In this document: positions 1 to 7,898 of the stretch, in pieces
Position numbering within the stretch: the first letter of the stretch is position 1
Layout of the letters: every line of letters starts with the position of its first letter
Notes under the pieces: generated by a model
The model's input: only the letters and a program-made list of their open reading frames with translations
Databases searched by the model: none
What the model was told of the DNA's origin: nothing
Made by a program: the position numbers and the translations under genes
NCBI GenBank assembly: GCA_024103175.1
Contig: JAGFJE010000437.1
Span: forward strand, 1 to 38,280
Length of the DNA: 38,280 nucleotides
Direction: 5' to 3'
Origin: Phaeodactylibacter sp.
GTDB taxonomy: Bacteria; Bacteroidota; Bacteroidia; Chitinophagales; Saprospiraceae

Positions 1-1
1 G

Positions 2-298
2 CTCGGCTGCCCGCTCAACAACCTGATCCAGGAGATGGCGCCGCTGGATGAAGGCTTTCAGCAGCGGCTCAACCGCATCGCCCGGGGCATGCACCTGGCC
101 ATTCACGACGCGCTGGCCAGAGGGCAGAAGGCCCGGCTGGTAGACCCCGACGCCAACCCGGATAAAGTGGCTTTCTTCGTTTTATCTACATTGGAAGGGG
201 CTTTCAGCATTGCTAAGTCCTTTCAGGATCGCAAACCGTTTGACGTCACCATCGAATTGCTTATCAATTATCTGAGGACGGTGAAAAGCAGCAACTGA
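2..298 (+). CDS. TetR/AcrR-family transcriptional regulator, C-terminal part (5' end outside window)
   Basis: The open frame enters from the left edge and ends at TGA 296-298, giving 98 residues. The start of this part (LGCPLNNLIQEM, then DEGFQQRL) is typical of the C-terminal ligand-binding helical domain of TetR/AcrR regulators, which often carry GC-L-N-L-x-EM followed by an acidic stretch and an R-L helix. The N-terminal helix-turn-helix is not in the window. Such proteins repress a neighbouring gene by binding a palindromic operator as dimers and let go when a small ligand binds. A fitting palindrome lies 139 bases downstream (437-456), ahead of a remnant of an oxidoreductase-like gene, so this regulator probably once controlled that gene. 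The family is clear; the ligand is unknown. Confidence 0.8.
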   Translation, partial: LGCPLNNLIQEMAPLDEGFQQRLNRIARGMHLAIHDALARGQKARLVDPDANPDKVAFFVLSTLEGAFSIAKSFQDRKPFDVTIELLINYLRTVKSSN

Positions 299-309
299 AC
301 GGGCAATTT

Positions 310-416
310 GGCTACCCGTCTTGCGCTGGACAAAGTCGGAAGTCGGAAGTCGGAATGACTTTGGACGTTCCGCAACATTTTGGCTATCAATAGTGTCCAA
401 CGTTAGACGGGTAGCC
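310..416. repeat. Intergenic element bounded by a 12-bp perfect inverted repeat
   Basis: GGCTACCCGTCT at 310-321 is repeated in reverse complement as AGACGGGTAGCC at 405-416. Inside are three exact tandem copies of GTCGGAA (335-355) and further complementary pieces (GGACAAAGTC at 327-336 against GACTTTGGAC at 356-365; TTGGAC against GTCCAA). The segment could fold into a branched structure. It lies between the TetR gene and its presumed operator. It contains no coding sequence I can support. It may be a small non-autonomous repeat or a transcript-end structure. Confidence 0.6.
335..355. repeat. Three tandem copies of GTCGGAA
   Basis: A 7-bp unit is repeated three times without change. It sits inside the inverted-repeat element 310-416. 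Short tandem repeats of this kind can change copy number by slippage. Confidence 0.9.
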
Positions 417-436
417 GGCAATTTTTTTGCCTCAAT

Positions 437-456
437 TACATACCAACCAGTATGTA
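437..456. promoter_or_regulatory. TetR-family operator-like palindrome
   Basis: TACATACCAACCAGTATGTA is a 7-6-7 palindrome (TACATAC / GTATGTA arms, perfect). The form resembles operators bound by many TetR/AcrR dimers. It lies downstream of the partial TetR gene and just before an AT-rich stretch (457-478) and the NmrA-like remnant, where a promoter would be expected. The link to this regulator is inferred from form and position. Confidence 0.65.
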
Positions 457-479
457 TTTTTTAAATTTAAATCCTTAAT

Positions 480-707
480 CTCGGCAAGCCGGAGGTGCCC
501 TGGGTTACCTTTTCCTATGAAGACGCCAGGGCGGGCCTGTTGCAGAACGGCTTCCCCGAAAGCCTGGCGGACAACTACGTGCAATTCTCCCGCGCCGCCA
601 ACGAAGGCATTCTGGAAGAGGACTACGAGCGCGGGCCCGGGAATACTACGCCTACAAGCATCGAAGATTTTGCCGGGGAATTTGCCGGGGCGTATCAGGC
701 GCGGTAG
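480..707 (+). pseudogene. NmrA-like NAD(P)-binding protein, C-terminal remnant
   Basis: The frame is open from 471 and ends at TAG 705-707. From about 480 it reads as the last ~75 residues of an NmrA/atypical short-chain dehydrogenase protein: a LGKPEVPWV strand, a helical region around GLLQNGFPESLADNY, and the closing NTTPTSIEDFA segment usual in this family. Intact members are about 280-300 residues and begin with a Rossmann GxxGxxG loop; here that whole part is missing. The only starts are an internal GTG (495) or ATG (516). The remnant begins about 25 bases after the TetR-type operator, so a deletion seems to have joined the promoter directly to the 3' end of the gene. It is probably non-functional. 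Confidence 0.65.
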
Positions 708-716
708 GGATTGGTT

Positions 717-782
717 GTTGGGCAACCCAAATTGATATTTGTCAACGGACAACCGACAACCAGCAACGTCCAACAGGCAACC
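717..782. repeat. CAAC/GTTG-rich intergenic repeat
   Basis: After the remnant, GTTGTTGGGCAAC is followed by six closely spaced CAAC words (within GTCAAC, GACAACC, GACAACC, AGCAAC, TCCAAC, GGCAACC) at intervals of about 7-9 bases. Similar CAAC-rich text occurs at 25081-25139. No gene is seen here. Confidence 0.5.
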
Positions 783-1649
783 CTACTCGAGCCTGATCTC
801 CGCCAGCACCGGCAGATGGTCGGAAGGGAACCGGCCGCTCCAGCAATCGGACAGGATGGCGTGTTTGCGCACTTCGACTTTATTGTTGACGAAGATGTAG
901 TCGATCCGCCGGCCCGGCATGCCCGGAAACTGGAATCCCGACCAGGTGCTCAGCGGGCCGTGGTGCGGTATTTCGGACAGGAATAGGGCGTCGGCCAGGC
1001 CGCTGCCTTTGGCAGTAAGAATGCGATAAGGCTCATCGGTGGGCACGCAGTTGAAATCACCGGTCAGAATGGCCGGGCTCGCCCCGGCTATTTCACCAAT
1101 ACGTTTTACCAGTAGTTTTGCACTTTCCGCCCGCGCCTGCTCTCCCCGGTGGTCGAAGTGGATGTTGAAATGATAAAATTCCTTTCCGGAGCGCTTGTCT
1201 CTCAATTTTATCCAGCTGCAGATGCGTGGCAGGGCGGCGTCCCAGCCTTTACTGCCCACCTTATCCGGGTTTTCCGATAGCCAGAAAGTAGCGCTGTCGA
1301 GCAACTCAAACCGATCCCGGCGATAGAGGACGGCGGAGAATTCGTTATCCGGCTCGGGGTTCACCGACCCGTCCGTCCGGCACAAGCCGTACCAGGCGTA
1401 GCCGGGAAGCAGCGCCTCCAGGTCGTCCAACTGGGAACGCATGGCTTCCTGCAGGCCCACGATATCCGCCTCATTGAAGCGGATCATGCTGGCCGCCATT
1501 TCCTTGCGGTTGGGCCAGAAATCCACCCCGTCCTGTGGGTTGGCAAAACGAATGTTGAAGGACATCACCCTTATGTCATTCTGCGCCATTCCGAATGATA
1601 TTACCAACAAGAAGGCTAAAGTAAAAGCGAAAAGAGCTTTCCTGAACAT
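783..1649 (-). CDS. Secreted endonuclease/exonuclease/phosphatase family protein
   Basis: This is a 288-residue protein of the DNase I-like metal-dependent phosphodiesterase fold. I chose the start at 1649 because it gives a clean signal peptide (MFRKALFAFTLAFLLVISFG, then MAQ); the frame is open for 26 more codons upstream, but those residues would spoil the signal. Catalytic landmarks are all present: SFNIR near residue 31, the metal-binding Glu in GLQE near 70, HFDH near 165, TGDFN near 197, RIDYIF near 256 and SDHLPV near 277. Family members cleave phosphodiester or phosphomonoester bonds in nucleic acids, inositol phosphates or sphingolipids; the substrate here cannot be told. Export implies action in the periplasm or outside the cell, for example phosphate or nucleotide scavenging. 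It is divergent from the acyl-CoA synthetase genes. Confidence 0.9.
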   Translation of the reverse strand: MFRKALFAFTLAFLLVISFGMAQNDIRVMSFNIRFANPQDGVDFWPNRKEMAASMIRFNEADIVGLQEAMRSQLDDLEALLPGYAWYGLCRTDGSVNPEPDNEFSAVLYRRDRFELLDSATFWLSENPDKVGSKGWDAALPRICSWIKLRDKRSGKEFYHFNIHFDHRGEQARAESAKLLVKRIGEIAGASPAILTGDFNCVPTDEPYRILTAKGSGLADALFLSEIPHHGPLSTWSGFQFPGMPGRRIDYIFVNNKVEVRKHAILSDCWSGRFPSDHLPVLAEIRLE

Positions 1650-1706
1650 ATTCTTGCATTTTAAAATATATTGAACAATTGTCTGATTTTTTATTAGCTT
1701 TAAAGG

Positions 1707-1736
1707 CAGCATTTTTTGCCAGTACAAAAAATGCTG
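1707..1736. promoter_or_regulatory. Perfect 12-bp inverted repeat in divergent promoter region
   Basis: CAGCATTTTTTG (1707-1718) and CAAAAAATGCTG (1725-1736) are exact reverse complements with a 6-base gap. The repeat lies in the 121-bp space between the start of the secreted phosphodiesterase gene (minus) and the first acyl-CoA synthetase (plus). It could be an operator serving both genes or a hairpin in the leader of the plus-strand gene. Confidence 0.5.
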
Positions 1737-1770
1737 AGAACAATAATACGAAAACCAGCTTTATCCGGCC

Positions 1771-3564
1771 ATGGACTTCAGGCGCCTTTTTGACATTCTT
1801 CCCTATCAGCAGGCCCGCTTTCCGAATAAAACAGCGCTGGCCACGAAAGACGGCATTGAGTGGAAAAGGTATTCTACTTCGGCCTGCATTGAAGAGGCCA
1901 ACCGCGTCAGTGCCGGCCTGATGGCCCTGGGCCTGCGACGGGGAGATAAAGTGGCCATTCTCACCCACCGGGGGAGCCCGCAATGGGTTTTTCTCGACTT
2001 CGGGATGCAGCAGATCGGCGTTATTCCGGTGCCCATCCACGCCACCTGCAGCCGGGAGGAGCTGATATTTATCCTGAACGACGCTGCCGTTGTATATTGT
2101 GTGGCCGAGAACCGGGAGTTGCTGGAAAAAGTAAAAGCCCTGCAGCCCGAGGCTCCCGGACTGAGAGGCATCTACACCCTGCAGCAACTTCCCGACGCTC
2201 CCGGCTGGAACGACCTCGTTGTCGAACCAACGGCCAAGCACCTGGAAGCCCTTCAGGGGCTGCGAGCCGCCATCCATGAAGATGACCTGGCCACCATCAT
2301 ATATACCTCCGGCACGACGGGAGAGCCCAAAGGCGTCATGCTTTCCCACAAGAATATCGTCAGTAACATCAAGGCTACCATCACGTTGATCCCGGCCGAT
2401 TATTCCAAGCGGGCCGTCAGCTTTCTGCCGGTGAGCCACATATTCGAACGCATGGTCACCCTCACTTATATGGCTGTGGGCGCCTCCGTTTACTACCTGA
2501 ACCAGCAGGAAAATGTGCTGGATTTCATCCGGGAGGTAAGGCCGCATTATTTCACCGCCGTGCCTCGTTTCCTGGAAAAGGCCTACGACGGCATACTGGA
2601 GCAGGCCAGCCAGCGCCCCCTCTTGTTGAAGCGCCTGATCCTCTGGGCCATTTCGGTGGGAGAAAAATACAAGGTGCGCGGCCAGTTTCAGCCCCTCTAC
2701 TGGCTCAAGCTCCGGCTGGCCGGTATTCTGGTGTTCTGGTACTGGCGCCGGCAGCTGGGCGGCAGGATAGAAGGCATCATCGTTGGGGCCGCCGCCCTGC
2801 AGCCCCGCCTGGCGCGGCTTTTCACCGCCGCCGGCATTCCGGTGCGCGAAGGATACGGAATGACGGAAACCGCGCCGGTGATCGCCTTCAACCGCTTCTC
2901 CCCGGGGGGCACCCGATTTGGGACGGTCGGTATTCCCATCCCCGGGCTGGAGATCCGGATCGACGCCCCGGAAGGAGCGGAGGAAGGAGAAATACTCGTC
3001 AAAGGGCCCAATATCATGATGGGATACTACAACCGCCCCCGGGAAACCGCCGCCGTTTTCACTGAAGACGGCTGGTTGCGTACCGGCGACATCGGAAAGA
3101 TCACGTATAAGCGCTTCCTGCAGATCACCGGCCGCAGGAAGGACATCTTCAAAACTTCGGGAGGGAAGTACATCGCCCCGCAGGAACTGGAAAATATGCT
3201 TCGGTCCTCTCCTTACATCGAGGAGTGCATGGTACTGGGTTTTCAGCGTCCCTTCGCAACAGCGCTGATCCTGCCTAATTTCACCCTGCTTAAAAGCTGG
3301 TGTCAAGAAAACGGTATCCATTGGACAGCCCCTCAGTTTATGGTTCACAACCACAAAGTCGAACAATTTATGGCCGGAGAGGTCGAAAAGGCCAATCAGG
3401 CGCTGCCCGGCTATAAACGCATCCGCAATTTTTACCTGCTGCATCAACCCTGGTCGGCCGAAACCGGCGAGCTGACCCCGACCCTGAAAGCCAGGCGGGA
3501 AGCCATTCTCGAAAAATTCAGCAAAGAAGTTGAGGGACTTTACGAACAAGGCGCCCGGATTTGA
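1771..3564 (+). CDS. Long-chain fatty-acid--CoA ligase (AMP-binding family), copy 1
   Basis: The 597-residue protein belongs to the ANL adenylate-forming superfamily and most resembles long-chain acyl-CoA synthetases. These make an acyl-AMP from fatty acid and ATP, then transfer the acyl group to CoA, feeding beta-oxidation or phospholipid synthesis. Visible motifs are the P-loop-like YTSGTTGEPKG near residue 178, the VSHIFER segment near 215, YGMTET near 361, TGDIG near 438, GRRKDIFKTSGGKYIAP near 450-467, and the C-terminal LTPTLK near 571 holding the lysine used in adenylation. There is no transmembrane segment clear enough to call. It is followed after 59 bases by a paralogue of the same layout, so the two are likely co-transcribed. 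The exact acyl chain preference is not visible. Confidence 0.92.
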   Translation: MDFRRLFDILPYQQARFPNKTALATKDGIEWKRYSTSACIEEANRVSAGLMALGLRRGDKVAILTHRGSPQWVFLDFGMQQIGVIPVPIHATCSREELIFILNDAAVVYCVAENRELLEKVKALQPEAPGLRGIYTLQQLPDAPGWNDLVVEPTAKHLEALQGLRAAIHEDDLATIIYTSGTTGEPKGVMLSHKNIVSNIKATITLIPADYSKRAVSFLPVSHIFERMVTLTYMAVGASVYYLNQQENVLDFIREVRPHYFTAVPRFLEKAYDGILEQASQRPLLLKRLILWAISVGEKYKVRGQFQPLYWLKLRLAGILVFWYWRRQLGGRIEGIIVGAAALQPRLARLFTAAGIPVREGYGMTETAPVIAFNRFSPGGTRFGTVGIPIPGLEIRIDAPEGAEEGEILVKGPNIMMGYYNRPRETAAVFTEDGWLRTGDIGKITYKRFLQITGRRKDIFKTSGGKYIAPQELENMLRSSPYIEECMVLGFQRPFATALILPNFTLLKSWCQENGIHWTAPQFMVHNHKVEQFMAGEVEKANQALPGYKRIRNFYLLHQPWSAETGELTPTLKARREAILEKFSKEVEGLYEQGARI

Positions 3565-3623
3565 TATTAGTATTGTATTTTGTTATTATTCACCATATTC
3601 CTAACCAGACACCTTTTTGAGTT

Positions 3624-5456
3624 ATGGAACCCAAACGGCTTTTTGACTTTGTCCACTACCAGCAGGAGATCTATCCGCTTCAGGAGGCTTTCGGCAGCCG
3701 CCAAGACGGGCAGTGGAAGTACTATAGTACCGCCGAAACCATCGAACTGGCCAATAAGGCCAGCCGAGGCCTGATCAAACTGGGCGTGCAGCCCGGCGAC
3801 AAGATCGCCGTGGCCGTTTACCAGAACCGCCCCGAATGGGTGATACTCGATATTGCCGTCCAACAGATCGGTGCGGTCAACGTCCCGGTCTATCCCACTA
3901 TCAGCCCGAGGGAATACGAGTACATTTTCAACGATTCGGAAGCAAAGTACTGCTTTGTGGGGAAAGACGACCTCTACGATAAGGTCCGCGAGGCCCAGAA
4001 AAATGTGCCTTCCCTGAAAGAGGTCTATACCTTTGACCGCCACATGGGCCGCCCGTTCTGGGAAGACATCTTCTCCGACGAAGGGCAGGATGAGGTGGAA
4101 AAGCGTAAGGCCGCCGTCCGCCCCGAAGAAATGGCCACCCTGATCTACACCTCCGGCACGACCGGCGCCCCCAAGGGAGTGATGCTTTCCCACAACAATA
4201 TCGTCAGCAACGTACTGGCGGTAAAGAAGATCTTTCCCATTCAAGCCGGCGATACTGCCCTGAGTTTCCTTCCGCTGTGCCATATTTTCGAGCGCACGGC
4301 CCTTTACGTGTATACGTTTAAAGGCCTGCGCATTGCCTTTACCGGAACGGACAACCTCGGCGGAGAGGAGGGAGACCTGAAAGCCGTACGGCCGCATTTC
4401 TTCACCACGGTTCCCCGCCTGCTGGAAAAAGTGTACGAAAAGATATACAACAAAGGGCTGGAGCTGTCCGGCCTGGCCCGCAACCTGTTCTTCTGGGCGC
4501 TGAACCTGACGGAAGATTACGAATACGACAAAGCATACAGCGGGCTGGCAGCTGTCAAAATAAAGATCGCCGACAGGCTCATCTTCAGCAAGTGGAGGGA
4601 AGCGCTGGGCGGCCGCGTAAAAGGCATCGTCACCGGCGCTGCGCCCTGCCCGGTGAAGATGGCGCGCGTTTTCTCTGCCGCCGGCATCCCTATTCGGGAG
4701 GGCTACGGCCTGACGGAGACCTCGCCGGGACTGGCGGTTGGCCGTTTCGAGCCGGGAGGCGCCATGCTGGGCGCCATCGGCCCGTCTATCGATAAGGTAG
4801 AACTGATGATCGACACTTCCTCCGGCCTTTACCGGGATGGAGAAGGGGAGATCCTGGCAAAAGGGCCAAACATCATGATGGGGTATTACAACAAGCCCGA
4901 GGCCACTGCTGAGGTCATGAAGGAGATCGATGGAGAACAATGGTTCTGCACCGGCGATGTAGGCAAGATGATAGAAGGCAAGGGGGGGCGGCAGTTCCTG
5001 CAGATCACCGACCGAAAAAAGGAATTGCTGAAAACCTCAGGAGGCAAATACGTCGCCCCGGCCCCGATCGAAAACAAACTCAAGGAAGATTTCCTCATCG
5101 AACAGGCCATGGTGGTGGGGGAAAGCCGCAAGTTCGTCTCCGCCCTGATCCTGCCGGCGGCAGAGGCGCTGCAAGACTGGTGTGAGCACAAAGGCATTGC
5201 CTGGACTTCCCTGGAGGAGGCCATTCAGCACCCGGAAGTGATCCGGAAATATCAGCGGATAATCGATGGCTATAACCCCTTGTTCAGCAAGGTCGAACAG
5301 ATCAAGAAGTTCAAATTACTGAGCGGAACCTGGGAGCCAGTGAAATCGGATGGAACAGAAGCAGAGCTGACGCCTACGATGAAGCTTAAAAGGCGCGTGA
5401 TCAGAGACAAGTACAATGACGCGATCGAATCAATCTATGTAGATGCGGACGCCTGA
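3624..5456 (+). CDS. Long-chain fatty-acid--CoA ligase (AMP-binding family), copy 2
   Basis: A 610-residue paralogue of the preceding gene, sharing motifs in the same order: YTSGTTGAPKGVMLSH near residue 174, LCHIFERTALY near 220, YGLTET near 360, TGDVG near 443, ITDRKKELLKTSGGKY near 455 and the LTPTMK lysine near 582. It differs by short insertions, for example EIDGEQWF and EGKGG around the GDVG motif and a longer C-terminal region (WEPVKSDGTEAE). Catalytic residues are intact, so both copies should be active. Tandem acyl-CoA synthetases often differ in chain length or acyl source. A hairpin terminator follows at 5487-5538. Confidence 0.92.
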   Translation: MEPKRLFDFVHYQQEIYPLQEAFGSRQDGQWKYYSTAETIELANKASRGLIKLGVQPGDKIAVAVYQNRPEWVILDIAVQQIGAVNVPVYPTISPREYEYIFNDSEAKYCFVGKDDLYDKVREAQKNVPSLKEVYTFDRHMGRPFWEDIFSDEGQDEVEKRKAAVRPEEMATLIYTSGTTGAPKGVMLSHNNIVSNVLAVKKIFPIQAGDTALSFLPLCHIFERTALYVYTFKGLRIAFTGTDNLGGEEGDLKAVRPHFFTTVPRLLEKVYEKIYNKGLELSGLARNLFFWALNLTEDYEYDKAYSGLAAVKIKIADRLIFSKWREALGGRVKGIVTGAAPCPVKMARVFSAAGIPIREGYGLTETSPGLAVGRFEPGGAMLGAIGPSIDKVELMIDTSSGLYRDGEGEILAKGPNIMMGYYNKPEATAEVMKEIDGEQWFCTGDVGKMIEGKGGRQFLQITDRKKELLKTSGGKYVAPAPIENKLKEDFLIEQAMVVGESRKFVSALILPAAEALQDWCEHKGIAWTSLEEAIQHPEVIRKYQRIIDGYNPLFSKVEQIKKFKLLSGTWEPVKSDGTEAELTPTMKLKRRVIRDKYNDAIESIYVDADA

Positions 5457-5486
5457 GCGGCGGGCAATCCTACGATGAGGCCAGGA

Positions 5487-5538
5487 TTGATGCCCGGGAA
5501 GGCATTTTCTTTTCCGTAAAAGCCCTTCCCGGGATCAA
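5487..5538. terminator. Bidirectional hairpin terminator
   Basis: TTGATGCCCGGGAAGGC (from 5487) pairs with GCCCTTCCCGGGATCAA (5522-5538), with one bulge, around a T/A-rich loop. It sits between the end of the second acyl-CoA synthetase (plus) and the end of the small membrane peptide gene (minus), so it could stop transcription from both sides. Confidence 0.65.
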
Positions 5539-5547
5539 TGTATCACC

Positions 5548-5667
5548 TTACAGGAATTTGAAATTCCACTGATAGACCGCTACTACGAGAATAATGAACA
5601 ATAACAGGGCGATGAAGAAGTACATCAGGCAGTAGCCTTTTCTTCCAGCATTCTTTATTTCAGACAT
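5548..5667 (-). CDS. Small single-pass membrane protein (39 residues)
   Basis: An ATG at 5665-5667 opens a frame ending at TAA (5548-5550). The product has a charged N-terminus (MSEIKNAGRKGY) and then one strongly hydrophobic stretch (about residues 14-31, MYFFIALLLFIILVVAVY), ending in QWNFKFL. This is a credible single transmembrane helix with a basic, hence cytoplasmic, N-terminal side. It begins 46 bases after the stop codon of the PpiD-like gene on the same strand and ends just before the shared terminator, as expected for the last gene of that operon. I do not recognise a named family. A role beside the membrane-anchored folding factor is inferred only from position. Confidence 0.55.
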   Translation of the reverse strand: MSEIKNAGRKGYCLMYFFIALLLFIILVVAVYQWNFKFL

Positions 5668-5713
5668 TCCAAATGCTATTTAACTGGGTTATTTATTTAA
5701 TTCCGGTTAAAGA

Positions 5714-7819
5714 TCAATAAAAGCGAGACCGGTTGTCTTCGATGTCCGCATTCTTTTTCATGGCCTGGATCAGCTGGCCCGGCACCTGGCTGCGGATCGG
5801 CGCGGCAATGCTCCTGCGCAGTTGCGGAATATTGGTAGCCTGCCCCGGGGTAGGTTTACGGATCACATTGACGACATAAACGCCACTCTCTCCGATGACC
5901 GGCCCGGAAGTCTGCCCCTGCTCCAGGATGAAAGCTTTGCCCACCACCTTCGGCTCTGCACCGAGGTTGGGGACGAAAGAGGCATTAAAGGTAACGTTTC
6001 GGGCGGTATCCACCTGTGTGCTGAAACTGGAAGCTATCGCCGACAGGTTGTCGCCCTGTATGCGCTGAGCAATTAAAGCCCCCTTCTTCTCATTGATCAC
6101 CAGTTGTTCGATCTCGTCTTTAATGTTATCAACGGAAGGCAGCCCGGCGGATTGTATGCTTTTTAGGCCGGTAACGACATACTTATTGGTGTAGTAGTCG
6201 ACCGGGTCCTGGAAAGCATAGATTTCGGGCGAGACTTCCCCTTCGTTGGCATTGAACGCCCAGCGCACCATATCGCGGGATGCCTGCCCGGCGCCGAGCG
6301 TCCCAACGGTGAAGTCATTTTTCTTCAGGCCGCTGGAAGTTCCCACTTCCAAGCCATCCTTATCGGCCGCCTGGCGCATTTCTTCCAGGCTGCGATTTTG
6401 CCCGACAAAGGCCAGCGCCCGCTCGTAGACGTCATTCTGGGTATCTTCAGAAGGCACAATACGTTCATCGAGATAAGCGGTTTTAATGCGTTCGGTAGTG
6501 CTGGAGCTTCGGCTCAGCACCTCGATCAGGTGCCAACCGAAATCGGAGCGCACCTTGTACCGCTTACCGACCTCGCCGGTAACGAAAAGCACCTCATTGT
6601 ACTCAGGGACAAACTGGTTGGGAGTGACATTCTCATATTTTCCGCCGTCGCTGGCGCTGCCGGGGTCCTGGCTGAATTTGACGGCCAGCGAGTCGAAGGT
6701 GGCGGCGCCGGTGAGCAGCAGGTTCTCGAGGCTGTCTATGGTCTTCTTGGCAGCGGTGAAGCGCTGCGGCGTATCGGCGCTGATCAGGATGTGCCGGGTG
6801 TCGGCAGAATCTGCCATAGACATACGCGCCAACACTTTCATCGCCTTAAAACTCCCCTGGTCAATATAGGGGCCGTAAACAGAACCCACCGGAATGCTGA
6901 AGGCCGTATCGGCAATCACCGGGCTAAGGTTTTCTTTCGTCAGGTAAACACCCTGGATGGCACCGTAGTTGCGCTCGACAAAAGCAGAGTCGTTTTCGGC
7001 CGCTTCAAATTCCGGAATGAGGCCGGCGATCTTTTCTCTCAGGGCAGCCGAGTCTTTCGCGGAAGGAAGAACGTCAAATACGGTATACTCCAGCTTACGG
7101 GTCTCCTCGTCCTGATAATAACGGGCCTCGTTGCGTTCCAGGTACGCCCGATAGTCTTCATCACTGAGCGTAACCTCCGTATTGTCGAGCTCGTCAAAAG
7201 GAATTTTAACGTAGGCTATATCGATAGACACACTCTGTTCCTGGTGGCCCATCTCAGCCATCCAGGTTGGCGTATAGATGGCCTTGGAAACCATATTGCT
7301 GAGCTTGCTCTGCAGGCGGTCTTTAATGATCTCCTTCTCCTGATGTGACCAGAATGCCCTCATCTGAGGGTCGGTGAACGTACCATTCTCGATGGCCGTC
7401 TTGATCGAGTTCAGTTGCTGAAAATTGATCTGCCGCGTCTGGGGGTCCATAAACCGCTGGCGAATGATCGGGCTGGGGTTCGGGCCGAACTGAAGGTCCA
7501 TCAACTCTGTCTTGCTGACACCCAGGCCCAGGGCCTCCGCCTCTTCCTTCACAATGGCCTCTTCCACGAAATAGTCCCACAGCTGCTTGCGGCGGCTGAA
7601 GACTTCCCCACCGGAATTGCCATACAATACCTGCTCCACCCTGTTGAACTGGTTCCAGTCCAGCTTCTGCCCGTCAATTTCACCCACCGTAAACTGGGTG
7701 CTTCCAAAAACACTCTGCTGCCCGGAGGTCATATCCATGATGATAAACCCGGCAAGGCCAAGGCCTATCAGCACTACCAGAACCCAGGAGTTCTTCCGAA
7801 TTTTGCTTATCAACGCCAT
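5714..7819 (-). CDS. PpiD/SurA-like membrane-anchored peptidylprolyl isomerase
   Basis: The 701-residue protein starts with a short cytoplasmic tail and one membrane anchor (residues about 10-30, SWVLVVLIGLGLAGFIIMDM), followed by a SurA-N/PpiD-type helical region (residues about 40-240). A parvulin PPIase domain covers about 340-430, recognised by RHILIS, LAVKFSQDPGSASDGG, FVPEYNEVLF and FGWHLIEVL. A second parvulin-like region without clear active-site words follows (about 470-650). PpiD proteins sit in the inner membrane facing the periplasm and help newly exported outer-membrane proteins fold. This length and architecture is usual in Bacteroidota. A minus-strand -7 element lies at 7927-7934. 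Confidence 0.9.
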   Translation of the reverse strand: MALISKIRKNSWVLVVLIGLGLAGFIIMDMTSGQQSVFGSTQFTVGEIDGQKLDWNQFNRVEQVLYGNSGGEVFSRRKQLWDYFVEEAIVKEEAEALGLGVSKTELMDLQFGPNPSPIIRQRFMDPQTRQINFQQLNSIKTAIENGTFTDPQMRAFWSHQEKEIIKDRLQSKLSNMVSKAIYTPTWMAEMGHQEQSVSIDIAYVKIPFDELDNTEVTLSDEDYRAYLERNEARYYQDEETRKLEYTVFDVLPSAKDSAALREKIAGLIPEFEAAENDSAFVERNYGAIQGVYLTKENLSPVIADTAFSIPVGSVYGPYIDQGSFKAMKVLARMSMADSADTRHILISADTPQRFTAAKKTIDSLENLLLTGAATFDSLAVKFSQDPGSASDGGKYENVTPNQFVPEYNEVLFVTGEVGKRYKVRSDFGWHLIEVLSRSSSTTERIKTAYLDERIVPSEDTQNDVYERALAFVGQNRSLEEMRQAADKDGLEVGTSSGLKKNDFTVGTLGAGQASRDMVRWAFNANEGEVSPEIYAFQDPVDYYTNKYVVTGLKSIQSAGLPSVDNIKDEIEQLVINEKKGALIAQRIQGDNLSAIASSFSTQVDTARNVTFNASFVPNLGAEPKVVGKAFILEQGQTSGPVIGESGVYVVNVIRKPTPGQATNIPQLRRSIAAPIRSQVPGQLIQAMKKNADIEDNRSRFY

Positions 7820-7898
7820 CTCGTCGTCTGATGTTTTATAAAATCAATTATCGATACGTTCATTTCCGCCACCTTGTAGCAGGGGCAGAGGTTGCTTC

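Noticed and set aside
335..355. CRISPR-like repeat
   Set aside because: Units are 7 bases and directly adjacent, with no spacers and no cas genes.
1576..3549. 657-codon minus-strand frame opposite the first acyl-CoA synthetase
   Set aside because: It is the antisense shadow of a clear enzyme gene, low-complexity in composition, with no recognisable family.
3567..4940. 457-codon minus-strand frame opposite the second acyl-CoA synthetase
   Set aside because: Antisense shadow of a gene with intact catalytic motifs.
1771..5456. Nonribosomal peptide or polyketide cluster
   Set aside because: The two adenylate-forming enzymes are stand-alone acyl-CoA synthetases with no carrier, condensation or ketosynthase domains nearby.
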